Shown here in pieces: positions 5,197 to 5,253 of a stretch of 5,253 bases of DNA (the first letter of the stretch is position 1; each line of letters opens with the position of its first letter). The notes beneath the pieces were generated by a model, which was not told the origin of the DNA, searched no databases, and worked only from the letters and a program-made list of their open reading frames with translations. The position numbers and the translations under genes were made by a program. Origin of the DNA: Bacilli bacterium (GTDB lineage: Bacteria; Bacillota_I; Bacilli_A; RF39; UBA660); NCBI GenBank assembly GCA_900753645.1, contig CAADZW010000054.1, forward strand, positions 1-5,253, given 5' to 3'.

Positions 5197-5210
5197 GACA
5201 CATTGTCCAT
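5194..5210. promoter_or_regulatory. Palindromic operator in the divergent promoter region
   Basis: ATGGACA (5194-5200), CAT, TGTCCAT (5204-5210) is a perfect 7-bp inverted repeat with a 3-bp centre. It covers the -35 box TGGACA of the plus-strand promoter and overlaps the candidate -10 of the XRE gene. A 17-bp dyad next to an XRE gene is the usual layout of a C1/Cro-type operator, so binding by the adjacent repressor is a reasonable inference. Confidence 0.75.
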
Positions 5211-5223
5211 TGCATGATATAAT
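5195..5223 (+). promoter_or_regulatory. Promoter of the divergent plus-strand gene
   Basis: TGGACA (5195-5200) and a consensus TATAAT (5218-5223) are separated by 17 bp. Transcription would start near 5230, just before the ribosome-binding site. The -35 lies inside the palindromic operator, so a bound repressor would block RNA polymerase. Confidence 0.82.
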
Positions 5224-5232
5224 TAAATAGAG

Positions 5233-5240
5233 AGGAGGTG
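5233..5240 (+). promoter_or_regulatory. Strong RBS of the partial gene
   Basis: AGGAGGTG is a near-perfect Shine-Dalgarno sequence, with the AGGAGG core 8 nt before the ATG at 5247. Confidence 0.88.
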
Positions 5241-5246
5241 TAGATT

Positions 5247-5253
5247 ATGAAGA
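5247..5253 (+). CDS. Start of a gene divergent from the XRE regulator (partial)
   Basis: Only ATG AAG A is in the window (Met-Lys). The call rests on the consensus -10, the 17-bp promoter spacing and the strong RBS directly upstream. Its identity cannot be known from here. Its position opposite a small repressor with a shared operator suggests that it, or an operon it begins, is the regulated target. Confidence 0.75.

Noticed and set aside
1..5253. CRISPR array, tRNA, rRNA or riboswitch
   Set aside because: No regularly spaced repeats, cloverleaf structures or conserved aptamer cores were seen on either strand.

Overview
The window is AT-rich (roughly 20-37% GC in the stretches I counted) and uses the standard genetic code: Trp is TGG and the stops are TAA or TAG. 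Ribosome-binding sites are strong and Gram-positive in style (AAGGAGG, AAGGAG, AGGAGGTG), and rho-independent terminators are frequent. The first gene encodes a dockerin-bearing surface protein of a type I associate with uncultured gut Bacilli (RF39-like or related low-GC Firmicutes). That placement is an inference from protein style and composition, not from a marker gene.

Left part (1-1239): the 3' portion of a large extracellular protein, open at the left edge. It has a repeated-motif surface domain with four type I dockerin-like calcium-binding repeats apparently inserted inside it. A short spacer follows with a weak hairpin and then a good sigma-A-type promoter.

Middle (1361-3056): a 112-aa helical protein of unknown function with its own promoter, RBS and terminator. 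Next is a two-gene unit: a very AT-rich protein with an HExxH zinc-peptidase motif, then, 17 nt downstream, a SpoU/TrmH-family RNA 2'-O-methyltransferase. A terminator closes the unit.

Right-centre (3179-4597): a complete miaB (tRNA ms2i6A37 methylthiotransferase) with its own promoter, followed by two successive terminator hairpins. With the SpoU-type enzyme, this places two RNA-modification genes side by side, although in separate transcripts.

Right end (4598-5253): an approximately 320-bp stretch without a convincing gene separates miaB from a small XRE-family repressor on the minus strand. The repressor is divergent from a second gene of which only the first codons are in the window. A perfect 7-3-7 palindrome sits in the shared promoter region. 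It covers the -35 box of the plus-strand promoter and touches the likely -10 of the repressor, so it is a strong candidate operator. The repressor gene is richer in GC than its neighbours and may mark the edge of an accessory element lying beyond the window.
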